Assembly (NCBI RefSeq): GCF_013141695.1
Contig: NZ_WHNY01000028.1
Coordinates: forward strand, 1-64,000
DNA length: 64,000 bases
From: Paenibacillus plantarum
GTDB taxonomy: Bacteria; Bacillota; Bacilli; Paenibacillales; NBRC-103111
Direction of reading: 5' to 3'
Shown here: one piece after another, positions 54,692 through 62,952 of the stretch
Layout of the letters: each line of letters begins with the position of its first letter
Position numbering within the stretch: position 1 is the stretch's first letter
The notes under the pieces: model-generated
Told to the model about the DNA's origin: nothing
Seen by the model: the letters and a program-made list of their open reading frames with translations, nothing else
Databases searched by the model: none
Program-made: the position numbers and the translations under genes

Positions 54692-55432
54692 TTACAACTT
54701 GCGTGATTCTTTCACAATGGCACCCTTCTTCTTCTCTAAGTGTACCTTGTATTCTACTAAATCGACTTCACAACCAGGACCGATGACAACTTGATTGCCG
54801 CGAACAACTTTCGCTCTCGTGTGCTCCACGTAGATATCATCCCCTTCAATAACCGATACCGTTACCTTGGCATGTGGTGAGGGTCTGAAGAACAAGCTAA
54901 ACGGATGAAGTAAACTCGCTTTGCGAATTCTAATTTTCTCGCCGCCAATCTCTTTCGCCGTTGAATCTTGGAAAAGCCTGATGTCGATCTCTCCTGCGTT
55001 CAGGAGTCCCCCAACATCAAACATTCCCTTAAGATTAAACACATCGACTTCGCAATCCCCTCCTGCAGCGATATGCCCTTTAAGTGCGATCTTGGTGCCT
55101 TGCATATGCCCTTTCACTTCAATCGTCCCTGAACCAGTAAGTGACCCAATTTCTGCATCACCACTGATACTCACCGTCCCCGAATTTTTCATTCTGTCGC
55201 TTCGAACATTTCCCGTCAATGCAAAAGTGCCCACAATGCCCGCTTCGCTTGCCTGCAAGTTACCTTCCATCTCTAATGTTCCGATACATTTCAGAAGCCG
55301 GCATTTCGTATCGCCTTCAATGATGCCTTCTCCAACAATTTTCATTCGATCATACAGGCCCCCTGCCGCGGTAGAGCTGCCTGTAATTTTCAAATTACTA
55401 ATTAGCGAACGTTTGTTTGCATCTATTCCCAT
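54692..55432 (-). CDS. Bactofilin-family polymer-forming protein (YhbF-like)
   Basis: This 246-residue protein contains the repeating short beta-strands of the bactofilin fold (GEGIIEGDTKCRLLKCIGTLEMEG, SGTVSISGDAEIGSLTGSGT), followed by a C-terminal extension (EKIRIRKASLLHPF, KVVRGNQVVIGPGCEVDLVEY). It would form non-nucleotide filaments at the membrane or act in motility and sporulation, as for Bacillus BacE/BacF. It is the last gene of the yhbD-yhbE-yhbF-like operon and shares its C-terminal pattern with the neighbour, so the two are paralogues. Confidence 0.87.
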   Translation of the reverse strand: MGIDANKRSLISNLKITGSSTAAGGLYDRMKIVGEGIIEGDTKCRLLKCIGTLEMEGNLQASEAGIVGTFALTGNVRSDRMKNSGTVSISGDAEIGSLTGSGTIEVKGHMQGTKIALKGHIAAGGDCEVDVFNLKGMFDVGGLLNAGEIDIRLFQDSTAKEIGGEKIRIRKASLLHPFSLFFRPSPHAKVTVSVIEGDDIYVEHTRAKVVRGNQVVIGPGCEVDLVEYKVHLEKKKGAIVKESRKL

Positions 55433-55457
55433 TGTACCTCAAACCCTCCTCTCTTTG

Positions 55458-56138
55458 CTACACTTTTTCACTGCGTTTCACCTTAGATTTCTTATCTTGC
55501 TCGAGCTTTGCCGTATATTCGATGAGCCCGATCTCACAACCAGGTCCAATAGTAATATCCGCTCCTCTTACGACATCAGCCGTTGTATATTCCAAGTAAA
55601 TATGGTCGCCTTCGATGGTTTGAACCGTCAAATGATTACCAATTCCCAGAGGCAGAATCTTCAGCCAACTTGCCAAGCCAATCCCCCGCTGCTTACGTAT
55701 TTGGATCCGTTCTCCGCCGATTTCTGAAATTTTACTATGCCCATGCAAAGTAACAAGAATCGTATCTGCATTAAGCGTGCCAACCTGCAGCTTGCCGTTG
55801 GCATTAAACTTCTCCGCCTCACAGTTGCCTGTTATTATTGAAGCTCCATTAATTTCAAGGTTCTCGCCAACATAATTGCCCTCAATCTTGGCTTTGCCAT
55901 GAATTCGGGTACGCTTGGCTTTCAGATTCCCCTGAATCGTTAGCGTTCCATGCAATACTGCCGTTTCAGATGTAATACTGCCATTCACTTCTGCGCGCCC
56001 ATTTAGCGTAAAATCGGAACATATAACGTCCCCTTCCAGACGCCCCATGCCGTCTATTTTAACCGAACGAAAGCTACCACCATTAGAAGATCCTATTCCG
56101 GAAATCATCAATTTACGCTTCAATTCTGCTGTATGCAT
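55458..56138 (-). CDS. Bactofilin-family polymer-forming protein (YhbE-like)
   Basis: This 226-residue paralogue of the next gene has the same beta-helix repeats (GRLEGDVICSDFTLNGRAEVNG, KIEGNYVGENLEINGASIITG) and the same end region (RIQIRKQRG..., DVVRGADITIGPGCEIGLIEY). Bactofilins assemble into filaments, and the pair may co-polymerise. It lies 12 bases after the YhbD-like gene and 25 before the YhbF-like gene, as in Bacillus subtilis. Confidence 0.87.
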   Translation of the reverse strand: MHTAELKRKLMISGIGSSNGGSFRSVKIDGMGRLEGDVICSDFTLNGRAEVNGSITSETAVLHGTLTIQGNLKAKRTRIHGKAKIEGNYVGENLEINGASIITGNCEAEKFNANGKLQVGTLNADTILVTLHGHSKISEIGGERIQIRKQRGIGLASWLKILPLGIGNHLTVQTIEGDHIYLEYTTADVVRGADITIGPGCEIGLIEYTAKLEQDKKSKVKRSEKV

Positions 56139-56150
56139 AGTGTCACCTCC

Positions 56151-56780
56151 TCACGTTGTTGTTATTTTCAGCTTCAGTTCTTCAATCTTCTTCGCAACCT
56201 GCACCCGGAGTACGACCTTTACGCCCTGCTCGAAGAACAACTCACTGCCTGTCGTAACGAGTAGAAATAAAGTTAAGCCCATCTTACGTATATAAATCAG
56301 ATCACAAGGCTTGCCTTCGAACTTGGCATATTGCTCTTGCATCGTCAGAAGCAAATGTTTCCCTTCATCCAGGCTCATTTCACCGGATTGTAAGCAATCC
56401 TCTAATAGGAACAGAAACAACGTTTCTTCAAAGCTGAATACCGCGGTCCCTCCCAAAAATGGAGTTGCATAGTCTATTGTTTGCAGAGAAACAATGTTTC
56501 GTTTGATTAGCTCTAATTTGTCTATTTTCATGTCATTTGGCACCATAGAGAACACATCCGCTAATTCATCTAGCGATAAATCATCCTTCATATTTATAAT
56601 TTTATCGATTCGCGCCAGCATCTGCCCCTTCGGAAAGAACGTTTCCTGCCCCGTAAACGCTGATTTTCGTATAAACCATTCCTCAGGAACTAAATTTTTG
56701 CGTTTCCAGCGATATAATTGACCATAAGATATCCCTGTTAGCTCGAGAAGCTCCTTTTTTGATATCAAATCATCATCCAA
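56151..56780 (-). CDS. yhbD: YhbD-like protein (DUF4004) with MerR-type helix-turn-helix
   Basis: The likely start is the TTG at 56780 (MDDDLISKKELLEL, 209 residues): AAGGAGGG lies 8 bases before it. An ATG at 56801 would contain that ribosome binding site within its own codons. The N-terminus is a MerR-like helix-turn-helix (ISYGQLYRWKRKNLVPEEWFIRK...TFFPK), followed by the YhbD/DUF4004 helical domain. The conserved order YhbD - bactofilin - bactofilin supports a shared role, probably in regulating or assembling the bactofilins. Confidence 0.87.
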   Translation of the reverse strand: MDDDLISKKELLELTGISYGQLYRWKRKNLVPEEWFIRKSAFTGQETFFPKGQMLARIDKIINMKDDLSLDELADVFSMVPNDMKIDKLELIKRNIVSLQTIDYATPFLGGTAVFSFEETLFLFLLEDCLQSGEMSLDEGKHLLLTMQEQYAKFEGKPCDLIYIRKMGLTLFLLVTTGSELFFEQGVKVVLRVQVAKKIEELKLKITTT

Positions 56781-56944
56781 CGTACATCCCTCCTTCGCCA
56801 TTTCAGATTAACATAACATTGTTACGCAGTAAATCAGCCTTGAGACTGAATACTCAAACCTAGAATACCCAAACCTATCTCCACCGCCATATACAAATTT
56901 AATGGATTTTATGTTGTTATTTTTGCCAATTCTCGGCATTCGAA

Positions 56945-57090
56945 AGCAATAGATGGATTCCCTACAGTTAATTTCCGCTATATTCCGCCAAACGCCCGAT
57001 CATCCTCCAATTAGCTGTACATTTTCCATATATTCACTAAATCCAAGGAAAATCAGTCAATATTAGCTCTATATTTTACATTTATTTGAA
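56945..57090. repeat. Intergenic repeat cluster (TAGATGGA / TTAGCTGTA type)
   Basis: Units TAGATGGATTCCCTACAGTTA, AATTAGCTGTACATTTTCCA and ATTAGCTCTATATTTTACA resemble the cluster at 17730-17965. The whole gap 56802-57171 shows no gene besides this. Confidence 0.55.
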
Positions 57091-57171
57091 GATCTAGCTA
57101 CTCAACTGACCACACTACTTCTACCCTTACAAGTACTCACACTCTATTCGCAGCCAGCATGTCACAAACAG

Positions 57172-57202
57172 AAAAAAACCACCCAGCAACCGCTGAGTGG
57201 TC
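57172..57202 (-). terminator. Rho-independent terminator of the nrd operon
   Basis: ACCACTCAGC pairs with GCTGGGTGGT (one G-U) on the minus strand, followed by TTTTTTTC. It lies 25 bases after the nrdF stop. Confidence 0.92.
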
Positions 57203-57226
57203 CATCATCCTCTATATGCTTACATT

Positions 57227-58213
57227 TTAAAATACAAAGTCATCGTCCGTCAGAGCCTCAACGTGAATCGTGCGCACGTAACCATTGCCCTTTTTGGAGA
57301 AAAAGTCATGCTGCTTCGTCTTCGTACTTAGTCCGTTCAATACAATCGGGTTGATATCCTCTTCCGGGAACATCGGTTCAACGCCCAAGTTCATAAACGC
57401 CTTGTTCGCGTTGTAGCGCAGGAATGCTTTCACTTCGTCCGCCAGACCCAGCGGTCCATACAGACTATCCGTGTAGCCTTCTTCATTCGCATGAAGCTCT
57501 TTCAACAGCGCACACAACGTCGCGTACGCCTCGTCCTGCTCGGCAGGGCTAAGCTCCGCGTAGACTTCTTGTGCCAGCACGCCTATGTACAACCCATGGA
57601 TGCTCTCATCGCGTAAGATCAAGTCAATGATCTCGCCGCTGCTTGTCATTTTCCCTTGACCAGCCAAGTACAACGGATAATAGAAACCGCTATAGAACAA
57701 ATAGCTTTCTAGCAGAACTGACGAAGCCATCGCTAGATACAGCTCTTTGGTCGTATTAATATTCTCATAGTAATGTGAAATCTTATTCGCCTTAAACTGC
57801 AAGTGTGGATTCCGCTCCACCCATTGAAACAGCTCGTTGATCTCTTCTGTCGTAGACAGCGTTGTGAAAATCGAACTGTAAGACTTCGCATGGATCTGCT
57901 CCATCATCCCCATGAAGCTAAGCACAGCTTTGCGCTGCAATCCATCCACATGCTCAAGAATCTTCGGCATCCCGACGCCGCCCTGCATGGTATCGAGCAA
58001 AGTCAGACCGCCAAGTACCTTCATATAGAGCTCACGTTCAACGTTGCTTAGTGTAATCCAGGACATTTTATCATCAGACAATGGAATTTCTTCATCTGTC
58101 CAAAATTGCATAATATTTTGGTTCCAAAACGTAATCGTGAAATCATCATCGGGCCGGTTCCAATTCACCGCTTTTTTGACGATAGGTTTATTGATCGTTG
58201 GTGCACTTGTCAT
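57227..58213 (-). CDS. nrdF: Class Ib ribonucleotide reductase beta subunit (NrdF)
   Basis: This 328-residue radical-generating subunit has the helices that hold the dimetal centre: TLLDTMQGGVGMP region, MGMMEQIHAKSYSS (Glu and His ligands) and RDESIHGLYIGVL (Glu, His). It supplies the Mn2 or Fe2-tyrosyl radical to NrdE for dNTP synthesis. It lies 21 bases after nrdE. Together with NrdI it is class Ib; no NrdH is seen in the operon. Aerobic, NrdR-controlled expression is expected from the promoter upstream of nrdI. Confidence 0.95.
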   Translation of the reverse strand: MTSAPTINKPIVKKAVNWNRPDDDFTITFWNQNIMQFWTDEEIPLSDDKMSWITLSNVERELYMKVLGGLTLLDTMQGGVGMPKILEHVDGLQRKAVLSFMGMMEQIHAKSYSSIFTTLSTTEEINELFQWVERNPHLQFKANKISHYYENINTTKELYLAMASSVLLESYLFYSGFYYPLYLAGQGKMTSSGEIIDLILRDESIHGLYIGVLAQEVYAELSPAEQDEAYATLCALLKELHANEEGYTDSLYGPLGLADEVKAFLRYNANKAFMNLGVEPMFPEEDINPIVLNGLSTKTKQHDFFSKKGNGYVRTIHVEALTDDDFVF

Positions 58214-58234
58214 AAGTGGTAGTCCCCTTCCTAA

Positions 58235-60319
58235 TTATACTGAGCAGCTTACACATTCCTCAACAGATAGCTGATTGGTTCGTGTGTAGTAGAGCGATTT
58301 AAGTCCTTTGTGTGCCGCATACAGGTATAATCTAGCAAGTTGTCTTGTTGAAACATCACTGTTTACGTGTAAAATGGTCGAGATCCCTTGATCCACATGC
58401 GTTTGAATCTCCGAGATGAGGTCAAGAATCTTGAATTGATCCATTTGATAAGCGGATTTATAGTAGAAGAAATTGTCACGAGCCATGAATGGCATCGGAT
58501 AATACGTTGTCGAATTCGCATACGTACGTGTTTCAATCGGTTCAACAATTGGCATAACGCTGGATGTTGAATTTTGGATATACGAGATGCTTTGTGTCGG
58601 CGCTATTGCCAAACGGTACGCATGGTAAAGACCGTGCTTCTGAACGTCAGCTTGCAGCGCTCTCCAATCACTAGGTGACGGAATCGGCATGCCTTCGAAT
58701 AATGCTTTCACTTTATCCGAGAGCGGACGGTAATCTATTTCTGTATAACGGGTAAAATAGTTCCCATTCGCATATTCCGATAGCTCAAAGCCTTCGAACG
58801 TTTGTCCGGATTCTTTGGCAATCTCCATGCTTTTCTCAATGGAATAGAAATTCATCGCTGCGAAGAAGGTGCGAACGAAATCCTTCGCTTCAGCACTTTC
58901 ATAAGCAATTTTGTTCTTGGACAAATAGCCGTGCAAATTCATAACGCCAAGACCGACTGAATGCAGCTCACGGTTCGCTTTGGCAACACCTGGCGCATTG
59001 TGGATCGTCGTCATATCACTCACCGAAGTTAGAGCGATCATGCCTTCGTGCACTGTTTCGCGCAGCTTTTTACGATCCATCACATTGGCAATATTCATCG
59101 AAGCTAGATTACAGCTGATATCGCGAAGAATCGTGTCTTCTTGACCGTAATCATTGATTTCGGACGTTTCTTGCAGTTGGAAAATCTCTGTACACAGATT
59201 GGACATCTTGATCGTCCCAATCCCCTTCAAAGCATGATCCTTATTCGCATTCGTACGATTCATCATATATGGATAACCGGATTCCAGTTGAGTAGTCGCA
59301 ATTTTGGTCAGCATATCACGTGCATTCATGATGACTTTCTTCTTTACTTTCGGGTTCGCTAAGAGTTCATCATACATCTCATCCATGTCCAGATCATCCA
59401 TGTGCTTGCCATAGGCTTGCAGAACCGTGTAAGGAGCGAAAATATGTAGAGGCTTGTTCTCCTCCGCTAACTTATAAAATTTATTCGGTACAATAAGACC
59501 AATCGAGAGTGTTTTCAAACGGGATTTCTCATCCGCGTTAATTTTCTTACTATCAAGGAACTCCATGACGTCCCAGCCAAAAATGTTATAATACGCCGCG
59601 CCTGAGCCTTTGCGTTGACCCATTTGATCCGCATAGGAGAACGCATCTTCCATCAGCTTAAGAACAGGAATAATTCCTTTCGCCGCGCCCTCAACGCCTT
59701 TGATCGTTTCACCGCGCCCACGAAGCTTCGATAAGTTCACGGCAACACCGCCGCCAATTTTGGAAAGCTGCATACACGTTGCTAATACATAGTTGATGGA
59801 GTTCAGTGAATCATCCATTTCTAACAAGAAGCACGATACTAATTCACCGCGACGGCTCTTGCCTGCGTTCAAGAACGTAGGTGTCGCTGGCTGCAAGCGC
59901 TGCTCCATCATCGATAGGGCAAGTACGCGTGCTATCTCCGCGTTTCCGCGACCCAAGTACAAGGCTACGATCGCTACGCGATCAGGGAAATGCTCCAGGT
60001 ACAACGTCTTATCATCACTGCGCAAAGCGTAATCTGTATAAAATTTCGAAGCTGCCATATACGATGCGAACTCGAATTGATTGTCATGTGCCACTTGATA
60101 CACGCTGTTAACTTCATCTTCGGTGTATTTGTCATAAACGTTCTCGTAGAAGTTATTGTCGATCATATAACGAACCTTCGAAGAGGTATCGGGGAATGTG
60201 AGGCTTCGGCTGTGGACTTCCTCTATGAACACCTTAACAGCTTCTTTATCCTTCTCTAATTGAAAAAAACCATCCGTACCGCGTTGCATTAATTCATTAT
60301 TAAGTTCAATGTGCCGCAA
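58235..60319 (-). CDS. nrdE: Class Ib ribonucleotide reductase alpha subunit (NrdE)
   Basis: The likely start is the TTG at 60319 (MRHIELNNEL, 694 residues), with AGGGGG 9 bases before it; a TTG at 60340 would overlap that site. The ten-stranded barrel is recognisable: ATPTFLNAGKSRRGELVSCFLL, NLSKLRGRGETIKG, SNLCTEIFQ with the catalytic Cys, and the C-terminal CVSCSV pair that is reduced by a redoxin. It reduces ribonucleoside diphosphates. The start overlaps the nrdI end by 14 bases, so translation is coupled. Confidence 0.95.
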   Translation of the reverse strand: MRHIELNNELMQRGTDGFFQLEKDKEAVKVFIEEVHSRSLTFPDTSSKVRYMIDNNFYENVYDKYTEDEVNSVYQVAHDNQFEFASYMAASKFYTDYALRSDDKTLYLEHFPDRVAIVALYLGRGNAEIARVLALSMMEQRLQPATPTFLNAGKSRRGELVSCFLLEMDDSLNSINYVLATCMQLSKIGGGVAVNLSKLRGRGETIKGVEGAAKGIIPVLKLMEDAFSYADQMGQRKGSGAAYYNIFGWDVMEFLDSKKINADEKSRLKTLSIGLIVPNKFYKLAEENKPLHIFAPYTVLQAYGKHMDDLDMDEMYDELLANPKVKKKVIMNARDMLTKIATTQLESGYPYMMNRTNANKDHALKGIGTIKMSNLCTEIFQLQETSEINDYGQEDTILRDISCNLASMNIANVMDRKKLRETVHEGMIALTSVSDMTTIHNAPGVAKANRELHSVGLGVMNLHGYLSKNKIAYESAEAKDFVRTFFAAMNFYSIEKSMEIAKESGQTFEGFELSEYANGNYFTRYTEIDYRPLSDKVKALFEGMPIPSPSDWRALQADVQKHGLYHAYRLAIAPTQSISYIQNSTSSVMPIVEPIETRTYANSTTYYPMPFMARDNFFYYKSAYQMDQFKILDLISEIQTHVDQGISTILHVNSDVSTRQLARLYLYAAHKGLKSLYYTRTNQLSVEECVSCSV

Positions 60320-60665
60320 TTGCTTGTACCCCCTGAACAAATCGTTCTACATCATTTTTAGTGCCGGATAATTCGAATTTGGTTAATACGGGAACATCAT
60401 ACAGTGCTGAGATCGTATCTGCGCTTTTGGCGAAGCCGTCTCCCCAGTTGCGATTACCGCTTGCTGCAACGCCTTGAAGACGAGAAGAATTACTTTCTAG
60501 GAAAGAAGCTACCTTGGGAGGAATTTGTCCAAAGCCAGTTGTATACGTCACGAGTACGAATGGCTCGTCCATTGTCATCGCTTCCTCTATTTGAACCGCG
60601 GGCATCTGGAGCTTCGCAATAAAACGGCGAACATTTCCAGTCTTCGAATCGTAAGCAATCAACAT
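60306..60665 (-). CDS. nrdI: NrdI flavodoxin-like maturation factor
   Basis: This 119-residue flavoprotein has the FMN phosphate loop region DSKTGNVRRF and the GNRNWGDGFAKSADTISALY flavin-contact segment. NrdI delivers the oxidant needed to assemble the manganese-tyrosyl radical of NrdF. It is first of the nrdIEF operon. The leader from the inferred start point to its ATG is about 260 bases, longer than needed. Confidence 0.93.
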   Translation of the reverse strand: MLIAYDSKTGNVRRFIAKLQMPAVQIEEAMTMDEPFVLVTYTTGFGQIPPKVASFLESNSSRLQGVAASGNRNWGDGFAKSADTISALYDVPVLTKFELSGTKNDVERFVQGVQAIAAH

Positions 60666-60931
60666 AGCTTCCGTCTCCTATCATTGTCAATTCTCTATCT
60701 TGTGCCATCACTTGAGGGTAACCTATATGTAGTAAAGATACTAATTCTATCGTCTGTCATTCGCGAGTTCGTCTACCCATTAATCGACAGAATCTGCATT
60801 TGCTTCACGACTCCGTAAGCGGTCAAAAAAGCTTGGAACCTGCGGTTTTGCTTGATTTTCGGCTCGATTTGAGCCTTCTGCTAGCAATCTCGCAATGCGC
60901 TTTTTATCACGACATCTAGTTGATAGATTCA
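60666..60931 (-). other. Long untranslated leader of the nrd operon
   Basis: About 260 bases separate the inferred nrd start point from the nrdI ATG. On the minus strand it contains a hairpin GGCTC-AAATC-GAGCC (about 60862-60877) and a U-rich stretch (GCTTTTTTGACC) about 45 bases further on. I see no known riboswitch signature. No gene was found in this stretch. Confidence 0.4.
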
Positions 60932-60960
60932 AATTTATATCAATATATTGTGTTTGTCAA
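60932..60960 (-). promoter_or_regulatory. nrd promoter with NrdR-like box in the spacer
   Basis: On the minus strand TTGACA and TAAATT are separated by exactly 17 bases. The spacer contains ACACAATATATTGATA, one arm close to the NrdR box consensus ACACWATATATWGTGT. NrdR bound there would block the polymerase when deoxynucleotide levels are high. A weaker second box-like sequence lies at about 60911-60926. Confidence 0.7.
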
Positions 60961-61200
60961 CGAGCAATACGACCTATTTACAATTCCAAAACACGCAATC
61001 CTAGACGGGGCGTGGCTCGATGGGTTTAGAAAAAATATTTTCGTTTTTTACTTGATTTTTTCGGATATGTCGAAATGACTAGGACATTCATCCTCTACTA
61101 GATCTAGTCCAAACTCATCTTCCAATTACCGCTTTTAAAGCTGCTCAGAGACTCTCTACAGGCTTCTAAACCCTTCGATCGAAAATACATGCCTCAGCAC

Positions 61201-61243
61201 AAAAAAAGCTATTCACGCGCACACGAGGGTGCCATGAATAGCT
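61201..61243 (-). terminator. Rho-independent terminator of serC
   Basis: On the minus strand AGCTATTCA pairs with TGAATAGCT, followed by TTTTTT. It lies 13 bases after the serC stop. The 240 bases between it and the nrd promoter show nothing else. Confidence 0.88.
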
Positions 61244-61255
61244 TAATTCATTTTC

Positions 61256-62344
61256 TCAACTGTTGCGTTGTTGGAAATCCGTCATGAAATCAGCAAGTGC
61301 TTTACATGATGCGTAAGGAACTGCGTTGTACGTGGAAGCACGTAGACCACCGACACTGCGATGACCTTTCAAGCCAACGAACCCTTGCTGTTCGGTTTCT
61401 TTAATGAACTTCTTCTCTAGCTCTTCATCTTGCAAGCGGAACGTAATATTCATCGCAGAACGGCTTCCTAGATCTACAGGTCCACGGTAGAAGCCATTGC
61501 TGCTGTCAATTGCGTTATAAATAAGGCCTGATTTTTCTACATTATTCTTCTGAATAACCGTCAATCCGCCTTGCTCTTCAATCCATTTCAACACCAGATT
61601 CACCATATAAATGGAGTAAGCTGGCGGTGTGTTATACAAGGAATTGTTTTTGCTATGCGTTTCATAACGCATCATGGTTGGGATTGTTTTTGGCAAATCA
61701 ACGAGTAGATCGTCTTTAATAATCGCAACAGTCACACCAGATGGTCCAAGGTTCTTCTGTGCTCCCGCATAGATCATGCTGAACTTGGAAACGTCAACTG
61801 GACGGCTCAAGATATCACTGGACATATCACCGATCAGAGGAATGTTGCCTGTTTCCGGGAAGGTTTGGAATTGCGCGCCTTCAATCGTTTCATTGGACGT
61901 GATGTGCAGGTAAGCTGAATTCGGATCTAAGTTAATGTCACTCAAAGCAGGAATTTTCATAAATTTCTGTTCTTTCGAACTAGCCGCCAGAGAAACTTCT
62001 CCGAATAGTGCTGCTTCTTGCACAGCCTTCTCAGCCCAAGCGCCTGTCAGCACATAGCTGCCAACCTTGCCTGGCTTCAAGAAATTCATAGGGATCATGG
62101 AGAACTGAGAGCTCGCTCCACCTGTCAAAAAGAGAATTTGGTACCCATCAGGAATACCAAAAATACGCTTCAATAACGCTTGTGTTTCATTGTGCACTTG
62201 CTCATATTCCGAACTACGGTGAGAAATTTCCATAATGGACATGCCAATGCCTTTAAAATCAACAAACTCTTCTTGTGCTCTCTGAAGTACTTCGAGAGGT
62301 AAAGCCGCAGGCCCTGCGTTAAAGTTATAGGCCCTGTTTCCCAT
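61256..62344 (-). CDS. serC: Phosphoserine aminotransferase
   Basis: The product has 362 residues from the ATG at 62344, whose protein start MGNRAYNFNAGPAALP is the family norm; an upstream ATG at 62419 would add 25 residues of unlikely sequence. AAAGGTG precedes it. The PLP fold type I enzyme has FLTGGASSQFSMIPMN and the Schiff-base Lys in IYAGAQKNLGPSGV. It converts 3-phosphohydroxypyruvate to phosphoserine in serine biosynthesis. No serA is next to it. Confidence 0.95.
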   Translation of the reverse strand: MGNRAYNFNAGPAALPLEVLQRAQEEFVDFKGIGMSIMEISHRSSEYEQVHNETQALLKRIFGIPDGYQILFLTGGASSQFSMIPMNFLKPGKVGSYVLTGAWAEKAVQEAALFGEVSLAASSKEQKFMKIPALSDINLDPNSAYLHITSNETIEGAQFQTFPETGNIPLIGDMSSDILSRPVDVSKFSMIYAGAQKNLGPSGVTVAIIKDDLLVDLPKTIPTMMRYETHSKNNSLYNTPPAYSIYMVNLVLKWIEEQGGLTVIQKNNVEKSGLIYNAIDSSNGFYRGPVDLGSRSAMNITFRLQDEELEKKFIKETEQQGFVGLKGHRSVGGLRASTYNAVPYASCKALADFMTDFQQRNS

Positions 62345-62424
62345 GAGTGACCACACCTTTGCGTTTTGTATTATGGCTATGATAGCAATATTCTGTGCAA
62401 GCATCAAGTAAAACCTCAAACAGG

Positions 62425-62934
62425 CTATACGAGACTTGTCAGAATTCCTCGATAAATCGCTACCATATCTTCCAGCTTCATTCGCACAAGCCCGCTAGAA
62501 GACGGACACACATAATCAATAACGCCTTCTACCATTGGCAGCGGTTGACTCCCCCAGGAGATGCCTCTTCGGCTGCTATACTGCTCATAGACACCCTTTC
62601 CCACGAAACAAACTACCTTGGGTCGGTAGGTCTCAATTTTCTCTTTTAGAATATGTCTGCCCTCGCGATACTCGTCTGCCGTAATTTCTGCTGCTGTCAA
62701 AGAAGGGCGTGCCACAATATTCGTGAAGCCATAACCGATTTCTAGCAGATCGCCATCCTCTTGCGGCTTGTAGAGCCTTGGCGTTAAACCCGCCTGCAAC
62801 AAAATGCGATAGAATCGATTACTCGGATTCGCATAATGATGCCCGGTTTCCCCTGATCGAATACTCGGATTATAGCCAACGAAGAGAATTTGCATCCCCT
62901 CCGCAATATGATCTGAAATTGCCGCTAGTTCCAA
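62425..62934 (-). CDS. mug: Mug-like mismatch-specific uracil/thymine DNA glycosylase
   Basis: This 169-residue protein has the active-site motif ILFVGYNPSIRSGETGHHYANPSNRFYR (shown as LFVGYNPS and GHHYANPSNRF) and the end loop VCPSSSGLVR in place of the PNPSGLNR of Mug. It would excise uracil or thymine from G:U/G:T pairs. The start is a TTG at 62934 behind GGAGGTG; a nearby GTG is an alternative. It is read in the same direction as serC, 80 bases ahead of it. Confidence 0.85.
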   Translation of the reverse strand: MELAAISDHIAEGMQILFVGYNPSIRSGETGHHYANPSNRFYRILLQAGLTPRLYKPQEDGDLLEIGYGFTNIVARPSLTAAEITADEYREGRHILKEKIETYRPKVVCFVGKGVYEQYSSRRGISWGSQPLPMVEGVIDYVCPSSSGLVRMKLEDMVAIYRGILTSLV

Positions 62935-62952
62935 CCGTGCACCTCCTACAAG

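Noticed and set aside
60525..60818. Plus-strand frame of 97 codons over nrdI and its leader
   Set aside because: It is antisense to nrdI, has no ribosome binding site and no protein-like pattern.
60906..60926. Second NrdR box at a normal distance from the first
   Set aside because: The centre-to-centre distance is about 28 bases rather than the usual about 31, and the match is poor.
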